Of a DNA stretch of 33,616 nt, positions 14,871 to 23,346 are shown piece by piece. Under the pieces are notes generated by a model. That model did no database searches. It saw only the letters and a program-made list of their open reading frames with translations, and had not been told where the DNA came from. How positions within the stretch are numbered: the stretch's first letter is position 1; every line of letters begins with the position of its first letter. The stretch is from Parachlamydiaceae bacterium. Lineage in GTDB: Bacteria; Chlamydiota; Chlamydiia; Chlamydiales; Parachlamydiaceae. Location of the stretch: the NCBI GenBank assembly GCA_025451995.1, contig JANWJE010000020.1:1-33616 (forward strand), in the 5' to 3' direction. A program made the translations under genes and the position numbers.

Positions 14871-17456
14871 AAGTTGAAAAGTCACTCGATCATCCAATAG
14901 CTCTAAGCTTATTTTGCTATGCGGAGGAATTTTTCCGCCTAAAATAGCATTTGAAAGTTGATTGACCACTTCTTGTTGAATGTAGCGCTTGAGGGGTCTT
15001 GCCCCAAAGGCGGGATCATACCCTTCTTTTGCAAGATGAGCTAATACCTCTGGCGTCCAACTTAACTCGACATCGCGATCCTGCAATCTCTTTGATAGGA
15101 GATCGAGCTGAATTTTAACAATTTTTTCCATATCTCTTTCATGCAAAGGGAGAAAAGGTAAAATATCATCCAGTCGATTGATGAATTCAGGCCTAAAGTG
15201 ATTTTTGACTACCGGATCCAAAATGAGCATCAATTCTTCTTTGACCAAATCTTTTCGATCATGTTCTAATTTTTCCAATAGTCGATCAGAGCCTAAATTA
15301 GATGTCATAATAAAGAGTGAATTTTTACAATTAACCATTCTCCCTTTGCTATCTGTCAGGCGGCCATCATCAAAGACTTGCAGCAATAGATTGAAGACAT
15401 CATGGTGTGCTTTTTCGATTTCATCGAATAGGACGACAGAATAGGGGCGGCGGCGCAAAGCCTCGGTTAATTGTCCTCCCTCATCATAGCCGACATATCC
15501 AGGAGGGGAGCCAATGAGCTTTGAAACAGTATGTTTTTCCATGTATTCGGACATGTCGAGTCGAATCAAAGCTTCTTCTTGGTTGAAAAGCTGGTAGGCA
15601 AGCGCTTTTGCAAGCTCTGTTTTCCCCACCCCGGTAGGCCCTAAAAAGAGAAATACACCCATAGGTCTATTCGGATCGCTTAAACCGGATCTTGAGCGTC
15701 TGATGGCTTCACAGACGGCAGTGACGGCGAGATCTTGACCCACAACTCGTTTTTCAATCTCTTTCTCTAGGTGCAAAAGTCGTTCAGCTTCTCCTTCGAT
15801 CATTTTATGAACGGGAATCCCTGTCCATTTTGAGACAATTTGAGCAATCAGATGTTCATCTACTTCTTCTTGTAGGAGGCGATTGGGCTTTTCATTCAGT
15901 TGCTTTTGAAGCTCCTCAATCTCTTTTTGCGTTTTTGGGATACTATTGTACCTAAGTTCTGCGACTTTGTTGTAATCCGCTTTTCTTTCGGCTTCTTCTT
16001 CCTGAAAACGCTGCTTTTCTAATTGATCCTTTTTTTCCTTTAAAGCTTCGATAATCTTTTTTTCTTGTTCCCATTCTTGCCGTAAACTCAAGAGTTCTTC
16101 CTTGATTGCAGCTATTTTTTTTTCGAGTTTATCCATTTCATTTTTTGCCAAGGGGGTGTTTTCCCGTTTCATTGCTTCGTGTTCCACAATAAGGGAGGAA
16201 AGTTCACGTTCTTTATTATCGATTGGGAGGGGCCTGCTGCCCAGTTGCATTCTGATTAAACTGGCAGCTTCATCGATGAGATCAATCGCTTTATCCGGTA
16301 AACGGCGATCTGTGATGTAGCGATAAGAGAGTAAAACAGCTGCGTGTATTGCAGATTCTGTGATATGGACTCCGTGGAAAATCTCATATCTTTCTCTTAA
16401 ACCTCTTAGAATAGCGATGGAGTCCTCAACGTTTGGTTCATTGACCATAATGGGTTGAAATCTTCGTTCCAATGCAGCGTCTTTCTCAATATGTTTTTGA
16501 TATTCATTCAATGTGGTTGCGCCGATGCAATGCAATGTCCCTCGAGCTAAAGCTGGCTTTAATAGATTCGCTGCATCCATTGCCCCTTCTGTCGCCCCGG
16601 CCCCAATAAGGGTGTGAACCTCATCGATGAAGAGAAGAATTTGCCCTTCGCTTTTTTCAATATCCTGTAAGATTGCCTTTAACCGTTCTTCAAACTCTCC
16701 TCGATATTTGGTTCCGGCAATTAGACTTCCCATATCCAGGGCTAGCAATTGGCGATTTTTAAGGGAATCGGGAACATCTCCTTGAATAATTCTTTGAGCC
16801 AATCCTTCTGCAATCGCTGTTTTACCAACCCCTGGATCGCCAATGAGCATCGGATTGTTTTTTGTCCGTCTGCTTAGAACTTGCATTGTTCTTCTGATTT
16901 CCTCATCTCTTCCAATGACCGGATCTAATTTCCCTTTCTGAGCAAGTTCGGTTAAATTTTTGCAATATTTATCTAATGCTTGGAGATTTGATTCAGCGGT
17001 AGGGGAATCCATATGGCGGTCGCCTCTTATTTTTTTGATTTGCTCTTCAACTTGTTTTTCAGATAGTCCGGACGATTTTTTCCAGCTTGCAAAAGGCTCT
17101 CCACCTTGTTTCCAATAGGATAATAGGAAATGATCGCCGCTAGTGTAACTATCTTTCCAATTGTGCGCGATTGCCTCGGCATCGGCAATTCGACTTTGCA
17201 GATCGCGCGAAGCGCTGGGTTGTTCCTGCTTACCAACAAAAGTTGGAAGATGTTCTATAGCCTGTTCAACTTCGCGAAATAAATTGTCAGGCTGCGTCGC
17301 TAGATTTGATAATAATGTATAAAAATAATTTTCTCTATTTTTTAAAAATGCCCAAAGCAAATGATTTTCATTTACTTGCGTCTGGTTTCTATTTTGGGCC
17401 TCACCAAAAGCATTTTGCAGAGCATCCGTAACACTATCTGTAAATTGATGATTCAT
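14838..17456 (-). CDS. clpB: ClpB disaggregase (Hsp100)
   Basis: 872 residues. ATP-dependent hexameric chaperone that pulls proteins out of aggregates with DnaK. N-terminal Clp repeat domain (1 to about 145), AAA1 with Walker A GDPGVGKT (206-213) and Walker B LLFIDEVH, middle coiled-coil domain (about 410-530, with [20 protein letters not shown]), AAA2 with Walker A GPTGVGKT (about residue 605) and [11 protein letters not shown], and the C-terminal D2-small domain ([17 protein letters not shown]). Length is normal. The last eleven residues ([11 protein letters not shown]) are encoded by a repeat arm and are unlikely to be ancestral. A promoter and a 27-base palindromic sequence precede the start. 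No CIRCE element was seen. Confidence 0.97.
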   Translation of the reverse strand: MNHQFTDSVTDALQNAFGEAQNRNQTQVNENHLLWAFLKNRENYFYTLLSNLATQPDNLFREVEQAIEHLPTFVGKQEQPSASRDLQSRIADAEAIAHNWKDSYTSGDHFLLSYWKQGGEPFASWKKSSGLSEKQVEEQIKKIRGDRHMDSPTAESNLQALDKYCKNLTELAQKGKLDPVIGRDEEIRRTMQVLSRRTKNNPMLIGDPGVGKTAIAEGLAQRIIQGDVPDSLKNRQLLALDMGSLIAGTKYRGEFEERLKAILQDIEKSEGQILLFIDEVHTLIGAGATEGAMDAANLLKPALARGTLHCIGATTLNEYQKHIEKDAALERRFQPIMVNEPNVEDSIAILRGLRERYEIFHGVHITESAIHAAVLLSYRYITDRRLPDKAIDLIDEAASLIRMQLGSRPLPIDNKERELSSLIVEHEAMKRENTPLAKNEMDKLEKKIAAIKEELLSLRQEWEQEKKIIEALKEKKDQLEKQRFQEEEAERKADYNKVAELRYNSIPKTQKEIEELQKQLNEKPNRLLQEEVDEHLIAQIVSKWTGIPVHKMIEGEAERLLHLEKEIEKRVVGQDLAVTAVCEAIRRSRSGLSDPNRPMGVFLFLGPTGVGKTELAKALAYQLFNQEEALIRLDMSEYMEKHTVSKLIGSPPGYVGYDEGGQLTEALRRRPYSVVLFDEIEKAHHDVFNLLLQVFDDGRLTDSKGRMVNCKNSLFIMTSNLGSDRLLEKLEHDRKDLVKEELMLILDPVVKNHFRPEFINRLDDILPFLPLHERDMEKIVKIQLDLLSKRLQDRDVELSWTPEVLAHLAKEGYDPAFGARPLKRYIQQEVVNQLSNAILGGKIPPHSKISLELLDDRVTFQLNPSLRVRKHR

Positions 17457-17459
17457 TAT

Positions 17460-17486
17460 TATTTTCCATTGATATCAATGAAAATA
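17460..17486. promoter_or_regulatory. Palindrome in the clpB leader; candidate operator
   Basis: TATTTT-C-CATTGATATCAATG-AAAATA is a palindrome with one extra base. The 14-bp core is perfect. It lies 4 bases upstream of the clpB ATG and overlaps the proposed -10 box (17483-17488), a position suited to repression or to an RNA hairpin near the start codon. Confidence 0.45.
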
Positions 17487-17511
17487 TAAATAATTAGCTT
17501 TTTTTTATCCA
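17483..17511 (-). promoter_or_regulatory. Probable clpB promoter
   Basis: On the minus strand TGGATA (17511-17506), a 17-bp spacer and TATATT (17488-17483) precede clpB. The -35 box matches the consensus at three of six bases, so the call is moderate; a heat-shock type promoter elsewhere in the AT-rich leader cannot be excluded. Confidence 0.4.
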
Positions 17512-17770
17512 TTTTTATCGCGGAAGCGATTGAAAGCGGGAAGCCCCGCGTGAAGCGTCAGGCCGGCAGGCCTAAAGCGGAACGCATGCTTTTACCCACA
17601 AATTCCAGGAGTAGCATTTTTTAAGCGCTGAAAGCGCATTAATTAGGATAGCCTAGGTCAACAGTTCCTAATCGTTGTGATGAAAAAGATTTTCAAAATT
17701 CAGGTGTTTTTATTTTTAATCCCTATCAGCTATAATTCTTCTTCTAGTTTTTTCTATTTAGGCAAAAGAT
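17512..17770. other. Divergent intergenic region of clpB and ispG with a GC-rich patch
   Basis: Bases 17519-17590 are much more GC-rich than their surroundings and include AGGCCGGCAGGCCT and CCCCGCG. The pentamer AAGCG occurs six times between 17524 and 17636. A TATAAT at 17731-17736 is a candidate -10 box for ispG, without a good -35. No gene was seen here. Confidence 0.4.
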
Positions 17771-19678
17771 ATGCAATATTGTGAGTCAATCTACAAAAGC
17801 ATCAGACGGCCCACCCGAGAAGTCATGGTAGGCAATATTGGAGTGGGGGGATCAAACCCCGTCCGCATTCAATCGATGACTACCTCTAATACGCGCGATG
17901 TTGAAGCGACCATCCAACAAGCCATTCAATTAGCAGATGCAGGGTGTGAAATTGTCCGCGTGACTGTCCAAGGGATAAAAGAGGCGGAAGCCTGCGAAGA
18001 GATAAAAGACGGATTAATAAAAAGAGGATTTACAATTCCTTTGGTCGCCGATATTCATTTTTACCCGCCTGCTGCCATGCGAGTTGTGGACTTCGTCGAT
18101 AAAGTGCGCATTAATCCGGGGAATTTTGTCGACAAGCGAGCCAGCTTTAAATTGATTGAATATGACGATGTTTCCTACCAACAAGAGCTCCTTAAAATTG
18201 AAGAAAAATTTTCCCCTTTAGTTGAAAAATGTAAGCGCTTAAAACGCGCCATGCGTATTGGGACGAATCACGGTTCTCTATCGGACCGAATCATGAATCG
18301 CTATGGCGACACACCTGCCGGTATGGTAGAGTCAGCCCTCGAATTTGCGCGCATTTGTCGAAAAATGGACTACCACGACATTATTTTTTCTATGAAAGCC
18401 TCTAATCCTCAAGTGATGATTCAAGCTTATCGCTTGTTGACTGCAAAAATGAAGGAAGTGGATTGGGACTACCCCCTGCACTTAGGAGTGACAGAAGCGG
18501 GGGAAGGGGAAGATGGCCGCGTGAAATCGGCTATGGGGATAGGTTCGCTTCTGTTGGATGGGATCGGAGATACCATCCGGATATCCTTAACAGAAGACCC
18601 TTGGTTGGAAATCGATCCGTGTCAACGTCTGATCGCTTTAGCTAAACAACAAGAAGGCAAAGGGATAGAAAGCTTCAAAGAACAGCGCCGTCAAATCGAT
18701 AAAATAGAACGCAGGTCCATACGATTTGACTCAGCTGTGCCCCTTCATCGCAATGGAAGTGTTTTCTTATCTGCCTCAAAAGAGGCGATTGCATCTCCCA
18801 ATCTCTTTAAAGAACTGGGTTGCGAAGGATCCTTTGGAAAACCAAAACTACAATCTTTAACAGCAGATGCTTTGGTCATTTCTGATCATTCAGAAAAAAT
18901 TTTAAAAAATCTAGAAGAAATAGGAATTGGAATTTATTCGTTAAACTGCGGAGCGTCTTCTTTAAAGATCTTAAACTTTAGTCAAGCAATTAAACAGGCA
19001 CACAGCGAAAAATTTTCTCTTAATTATAAAACAGAGCCGCTTATCGTTCGCATCCAAGAGGAATCGGACTCCTTATGGAAACATATTCTCTCGATTAAAC
19101 CCGCTTTGATCATTTTTTCTCCTGTGGATAATCGAGTTCATCTTTGTAGAAAATTTTTTGAATGGATGTCAGATGCAAAGTTAGACATTCCATTGATTCT
19201 TAATTTTAAATATGACGCACTGACTCAAGAGGATCTTATCTTAAAAGCGAGTATGGAATTTGGGTCATTGCTTTGCGATGGAATTGGAGAAGGGGTGTGG
19301 CTGGAAGGAGACTTCCCACTTCAAATGATTCGCCAATTAAGCTTCTCCATTCTTCAAGCTGCTAGAATGAGAATGTCAAAAACCGATTTTATTTCCTGCC
19401 CAAGTTGTGGAAGAACCTTATTTGATCTGCAAGACGTCACCAAGCGCATTCAAAAAAGAACTTCGCATTTGCCCGGAGTAAAAATCGCCATTATGGGATG
19501 TATCGTTAATGGGCCGGGAGAAATGGCTGACGCCGATTTTGGCTATGTTGGCTCAAAGCCTGGAAAAATCGATTTATATGTGGGAAAAAAATGTGTCGAA
19601 AAAGACATCGACTTTGCCGAGGCGGATGATCGATTGGTCGCCCTAATCAAAGCGCATGATCGCTGGCAAGAGCCTTAA
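17771..19678 (+). CDS. ispG: 4-hydroxy-3-methylbut-2-enyl diphosphate synthase, long three-domain type
   Basis: 635 residues. Penultimate enzyme of the MEP isoprenoid pathway, reductively converting MEcPP to HMBPP with a [4Fe-4S] cluster. The N-terminal TIM barrel starts TREVMVGNIGVGGSNPVRIQSMT. The C-terminal cluster domain has CPSC (Cys543, Cys546), GC (Cys577) and NGPGE (Glu584), matching the three cluster cysteines and catalytic glutamate of E. coli IspG. The protein is some 250 residues longer than the E. coli enzyme because of an inserted middle domain (about 290-530), the form known from chlamydiae, Bacteroidetes and plants. It is transcribed divergently from clpB. A 17-bp inverted repeat follows the stop by 4 bases. 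Confidence 0.96.
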   Translation: MQYCESIYKSIRRPTREVMVGNIGVGGSNPVRIQSMTTSNTRDVEATIQQAIQLADAGCEIVRVTVQGIKEAEACEEIKDGLIKRGFTIPLVADIHFYPPAAMRVVDFVDKVRINPGNFVDKRASFKLIEYDDVSYQQELLKIEEKFSPLVEKCKRLKRAMRIGTNHGSLSDRIMNRYGDTPAGMVESALEFARICRKMDYHDIIFSMKASNPQVMIQAYRLLTAKMKEVDWDYPLHLGVTEAGEGEDGRVKSAMGIGSLLLDGIGDTIRISLTEDPWLEIDPCQRLIALAKQQEGKGIESFKEQRRQIDKIERRSIRFDSAVPLHRNGSVFLSASKEAIASPNLFKELGCEGSFGKPKLQSLTADALVISDHSEKILKNLEEIGIGIYSLNCGASSLKILNFSQAIKQAHSEKFSLNYKTEPLIVRIQEESDSLWKHILSIKPALIIFSPVDNRVHLCRKFFEWMSDAKLDIPLILNFKYDALTQEDLILKASMEFGSLLCDGIGEGVWLEGDFPLQMIRQLSFSILQAARMRMSKTDFISCPSCGRTLFDLQDVTKRIQKRTSHLPGVKIAIMGCIVNGPGEMADADFGYVGSKPGKIDLYVGKKCVEKDIDFAEADDRLVALIKAHDRWQEP

Positions 19679-19682
19679 TTCT

Positions 19683-19727
19683 TGATATGGACAATTTTAA
19701 GAAAATATTTTAAAATTGTCCATATCA
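19683..19727. promoter_or_regulatory. Perfect 17-bp inverted repeat between ispG and the ATPase gene
   Basis: Arms TGATATGGACAATTTTA (19683-19699) and its exact complement (19711-19727) flank an 11-base AT loop. The right arm ends at the ribosome binding site AGAGAGGG (19728-19734), 10 bases before the ATG. It could be an operator, a translation-controlling hairpin, or the ispG terminator, although there is no U-run after it. Confidence 0.7.
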
Positions 19728-19737
19728 GAGAGGGTGT

Positions 19738-20892
19738 ATGTTTCGAAGGCTACTTGAAAAAAAAATCTTAGAATTAAAAAACCAATTTCCAATTATTGGA
19801 CTTTTTGGTCCACGTCAATCTGGAAAAACGACATTAGCAAAATCCTTATTTCCCCACTATCGCTATGTGAATTTAGAATCTTTTGAAGAGCAAGAATTTG
19901 CCTTGGATGATCCTAAAGGGTTCTTGATGAGATTTCAGCATGAAGAGGGTGTTATTTTAGATGAAATACAAAAAACACCCAAGTTGCTATCTTATCTTCA
20001 AATTGAAGTTGATTCAAAACAACAACTTGGCAGATTCATTCTCACTGGATCGCAAAATATTTTACTCAGTCAACAAGTCAGCCAAACATTGGCTGGACGG
20101 ATTGCTCTTTTAACCCTTCTTCCACTTTCAATTGAAGAGCTGAGAATCGCTTCACGACTGCCCGAAACAGCTGAAGAATTAATTTTTAAAGGAACCTATC
20201 CAAGAGTTTACCAAGATCAAATAGATCCAGTTATTTTCTCAGAAAGCTATATTAGAACGTATGTTGAAAGAGATGTTAGAGATCTTTTAAAAATATCTTC
20301 TTTGTTGGAATTTCAAAAATTTATGCGTTTATGTGCTGCAAGAATCGGTCAGCTTTTAGATTTAACTGATTTATCAAAAGATGCCGGTATATCCCTTTCA
20401 ACAGTTAAATCTTGGATTTCTGTCTTGGAAGCATCCTATATTATTTTTTTGATTCAGCCTCATTTTGAAAATTTCAATAAAAGGCTTGTAAAAATGCCAA
20501 AACTGTTTTTTTACGATACATCATTAGCCTGTCACTTGTTAAGGCTTACATCCAGCCAAGATGTCTATGACCATTACTTAAGGGGCGGATTGTTTGAATC
20601 GATGATTATTTCTGATTTTTTAAAAAAGCGTTACCATTATGGTTTGCCTCCAAATGTTTATTTTTGGCGAGATAAGCTTGGAAATGAAGTGGATTGTTTA
20701 TTGGAAGAGGGCTCGAAATTATTGCCTATAGAGATTAAATCATCAGCTACTATTCAATCCGATATGTTTACATCCCTTTTAAAGTGGTGTGCACTAGCAA
20801 ACTATGATCCCAGTCAAGGAGCTATTGTCTACGCCGGCGCCGAAAATCAAAATCGTAAACAAGGTAAAATCATTTCCTGGACCTCGCTTTAA
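19738..20892 (+). CDS. ATP-binding protein, AAA_14/DUF4143 family
   Basis: 384 residues. Walker A GPRQSGKTT (24-32), Walker B GVILDEIQK (71-79), sensor-like ILTGSQN near residue 102, then a winged-helix-like middle (LDLTDLSKDAGISLSTVKSW) and a C-terminal domain with NEVDCLL ... LPIEIKSS, which matches the D-ExK pattern of PD-(D/E)xK nucleases. This is the architecture of the widespread DUF4143 ATPases, often accessory genes of patchy distribution; their cellular role is not settled and may be defence- or toxin-related. GAGAGGG gives a strong ribosome binding site, and a perfect inverted repeat sits directly before it. It converges with the cobalamin adenosyltransferase gene, leaving a 6-base gap. 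Confidence 0.85.
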   Translation: MFRRLLEKKILELKNQFPIIGLFGPRQSGKTTLAKSLFPHYRYVNLESFEEQEFALDDPKGFLMRFQHEEGVILDEIQKTPKLLSYLQIEVDSKQQLGRFILTGSQNILLSQQVSQTLAGRIALLTLLPLSIEELRIASRLPETAEELIFKGTYPRVYQDQIDPVIFSESYIRTYVERDVRDLLKISSLLEFQKFMRLCAARIGQLLDLTDLSKDAGISLSTVKSWISVLEASYIIFLIQPHFENFNKRLVKMPKLFFYDTSLACHLLRLTSSQDVYDHYLRGGLFESMIISDFLKKRYHYGLPPNVYFWRDKLGNEVDCLLEEGSKLLPIEIKSSATIQSDMFTSLLKWCALANYDPSQGAIVYAGAENQNRKQGKIISWTSL

Positions 20893-20898
20893 GCGTCC

Positions 20899-21474
20899 TT
20901 ATTTGTGAATATGGTGCTGCCAGGTTGTTTCAGGTTCATGGAGTTGTTGATTTAGGTAGCGAGAAGCCATGAAAAGATAGTCTGAAAGGCGGTTGAGATA
21001 GACAAGAACCGCTTGGGTAACGTCTGCTTTTTCATACAAAGGAAGAACCGATCGCTCTGCTCTTCGCACTATGCTCCTAGAAAGATGTAGGGCTGCTCCT
21101 GCTGGATGGCCGCCTGGAAGAATAAAGGTTTTTAATGGTGGGAGCCCTTCTTCCATGTCGTCGATCCATTTTTCTAATGAGCCAATGGCTTCTTCGTCAA
21201 AACGAGTTTTTTCTAGTTTGTTCTTTTGATCGCAACTTCTTGGGGTTGCTAAGGCTGCCCCCACATCAAAAAGAGCATGCTGAATGGTTTCGAGTTGATG
21301 GCGCGCTGGGTTAAATGTGTCGTCCTTGGGTAAAAGGGAAAGGGCCAGTCCAATGGCTGAATTGGCTTCGTCTACATTTCCAATCGCTTCAATGAAGGGG
21401 TTGTTTTTGGGGATTCGTTCCCCTGAAAATAAAGTTGTGGTTCCCTTGTCTCCAGTCCTCGTATAGATTTTCAT
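20899..21474 (-). CDS. Cob(I)alamin adenosyltransferase, PduO type
   Basis: 191 residues. Transfers the adenosyl group of ATP to cob(I)alamin to make coenzyme B12. The N-terminus MKIYTRTGDKGTTTLFSG is the ATP-binding signature of the family. RSIVRRAERSV and the C-terminal YLNRLSDYLFMASRYLN are also characteristic. The length matches PduO-type enzymes (about 180-200). No other B12 gene is nearby, so the window does not show which B12-dependent enzyme it serves; salvage from the host is the likely source of the corrinoid. It is 6 bases from the convergent ATPase gene. Confidence 0.9.
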   Translation of the reverse strand: MKIYTRTGDKGTTTLFSGERIPKNNPFIEAIGNVDEANSAIGLALSLLPKDDTFNPARHQLETIQHALFDVGAALATPRSCDQKNKLEKTRFDEEAIGSLEKWIDDMEEGLPPLKTFILPGGHPAGAALHLSRSIVRRAERSVLPLYEKADVTQAVLVYLNRLSDYLFMASRYLNQQLHEPETTWQHHIHK

Positions 21475-21562
21475 AAAAGATTAGACCTCATAATTACTTT
21501 TTTTCAAGAAAATGGAATTATCGCCTTGAACTGCCGTTTCTAGGATTATGTATGTAAGATGT

Positions 21563-23098
21563 CTATTCTGGAAAGCAATTTATTAATTCCCGTCGCAACT
21601 CTTTAAGGCATTTTGGGGAATGTTGATGTTGTTTAACGATAATTTCTGCTTTATGCAAAGATTTCCATGCATTTGGATAATCGAAGCGCTGTGCATAGAT
21701 GACAGAAAGATAATATTGGACTTCGGGGTCTGTTGCATCGAGTTGATTCAATCGTTCCAAAGTTTCAAGCGCCTCGCTGTAGCGGTAAAGTTGGAGCCAA
21801 GTGATCGCTAAATTGAATATTCCCGACCGAAATTGTGGATATATTTTAAGTGTCTCCTCGATCTTTTCTTTTTTTGCCAAAATCGATTGGCGATTTTCGT
21901 CAACTTTTGAAAAGAGAATACTGACCCCTTTCGCATCGACATTTCCTTTCAAATAGTCTTCTGCCATGTTGTTTTTTGCGATAGAATATTGAGAGGGAAT
22001 ATCTTTGATTTCATTCAATAATCTTTCTCCTTCTTTTTGATTTCCAGTGAGCAAAAGGATGTACCCCATCAGCTCTTTTAAAAGAGGGTCGTTTTGCATA
22101 TAAGGCTCAGCCTTTCGATAGGCGACTAAGGCATTTTGAAATTCGCCATTTTGCCAATAGACTGAAGCGTGATTAAAATGGACAAATCCGATCACTTCTT
22201 TAATTGTCCGTTGTTGGAGGGCTTTCGTGTCTACGCTTAAATATTCATCACAATCAATATGGATTCCCCGCGCAGTTGTCTCGATATTGATGATGCGACC
22301 CTCTTCATGATATCTGACATAAATGTGGCCAGGGGGTGTAATCATTTCAAGGGGAAGGCTTAGCCTTTGAGATAAGCAAAGATACAGAATTGAAACACCC
22401 AGGCAAACGCCGCGCCTTGAATCGAGAACCGAAGGAAGAAAAGTGTAGAGGTCGATATCCTTAGCATAGAGGGAATGGGGGGGGAAACGAAAGCCCATTT
22501 CATCAAAAATAAAAGCATTAATGGCTCGAATTTTTTGCTCAGGCGTAGCTTTGTCAGGCAATCTAGCGAGAATTTGGAGAGCCATTAAATCAATTAACCC
22601 TTCATATGTTAAAACTTTGGATCGATCATCTCCAAATTGGCTTAAGAAAAGCGCTCTCGACACATCGATTTCTTCAAGAGGGAGAGAGTGGATGTCTGCC
22701 TCATTCCAAATTCTATGCCCTTTCAAAAGGGTATGGGGCAATCTCTTGGAAAGGTTCACGAGTGCGGTTAAAGTCTCTGAGTCTTCAATCACCATTTCTT
22801 GATCAAGGGGTTTGTTGACGAGGCTAACAAGAGACTGAATCGTTGAAGCTGATAAAGGGATTTGACTTAAGGGAGTTGAATCGCTCTGCTTTCCCAATAA
22901 AAGGATCCAAGCATCTTTTAAAGCCTGCTGCCCTTGAGGATACTCTTTGTATAAATCATAAAACGCTAAATGCTGAGAAATAGAAGTGGGGTCTAGGCTA
23001 TTATAAAGCGTTTTTAACTTTTCTCGAGAAGGTGTCCCAACTAAAGGCAATAGAAAAAAAAGGAAAGTGATAAGAGAGAGTTTCATTCTCTTTTCCAT
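21563..23098 (-). CDS. Secreted transglutaminase-like (SirB1-type) protein with TPR repeats
   Basis: 511 residues. Signal peptide (MKLSLITFLFFLLPLVG), so probably periplasmic. Residues about 165-290 match the Transglut_core2/SirB1 type: FLPSVLDSRRGVCLGVSILYL places a candidate catalytic cysteine at 232, and PPGHIYVRY the histidine at 258, followed by INIETTARG. Residues about 310-505 are TPR units (NGEFQNALVAYRKAEPYMQND; YSEALETLERLNQLDATDPE; YPNAWKSLHKAE). The function of this family is not established; peptidase or scaffold roles are possible. The start could also be the second ATG (23086), four codons later. A promoter TTGAAC-17-TAAAAT lies about 105 bases upstream. Confidence 0.75.
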   Translation of the reverse strand: MEKRMKLSLITFLFFLLPLVGTPSREKLKTLYNSLDPTSISQHLAFYDLYKEYPQGQQALKDAWILLLGKQSDSTPLSQIPLSASTIQSLVSLVNKPLDQEMVIEDSETLTALVNLSKRLPHTLLKGHRIWNEADIHSLPLEEIDVSRALFLSQFGDDRSKVLTYEGLIDLMALQILARLPDKATPEQKIRAINAFIFDEMGFRFPPHSLYAKDIDLYTFLPSVLDSRRGVCLGVSILYLCLSQRLSLPLEMITPPGHIYVRYHEEGRIINIETTARGIHIDCDEYLSVDTKALQQRTIKEVIGFVHFNHASVYWQNGEFQNALVAYRKAEPYMQNDPLLKELMGYILLLTGNQKEGERLLNEIKDIPSQYSIAKNNMAEDYLKGNVDAKGVSILFSKVDENRQSILAKKEKIEETLKIYPQFRSGIFNLAITWLQLYRYSEALETLERLNQLDATDPEVQYYLSVIYAQRFDYPNAWKSLHKAEIIVKQHQHSPKCLKELRRELINCFPE

Positions 23099-23203
23099 GA
23101 GAGAGCTAATAAATCATTGTCCAAGGGGTAATTTTCTTCTCCAGCATGGATAATTAATGAGGTAAAAAAGAAAACATTTTTTTGCCTGATAGTTGTTACT
23201 GGC

Positions 23204-23232
23204 ATTTTAATTTATCAAGATAAATTGTTCAA
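23204..23232 (-). promoter_or_regulatory. Probable promoter TTGAAC-17-TAAAAT for the transglutaminase-like/TPR gene
   Basis: On the minus strand the -35 box is at 23232-23227, the spacer is 17 bp, and the -10 box is at 23209-23204. This gives a leader of about 100 bases. The rest of 23099-23346 shows nothing else I can support. Confidence 0.5.
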
Positions 23233-23346
23233 GATTTCTTTAAAAAATAGCTCATAGGGTGAATGATGTGGAAAGATAAGGGGATTTTACATGTATTAAT
23301 TGTTTATTTAATCAATCAAAACCCGAAGAAAAAGCTCAGTGATTTT

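Noticed and set aside
23083-23206. Small 41-codon minus-strand frame running into the start of the transglutaminase-like/TPR gene
   Set aside because: Its ATG overlaps the proposed -10 box, so it would not be transcribed from that promoter, and it has no ribosome binding site.
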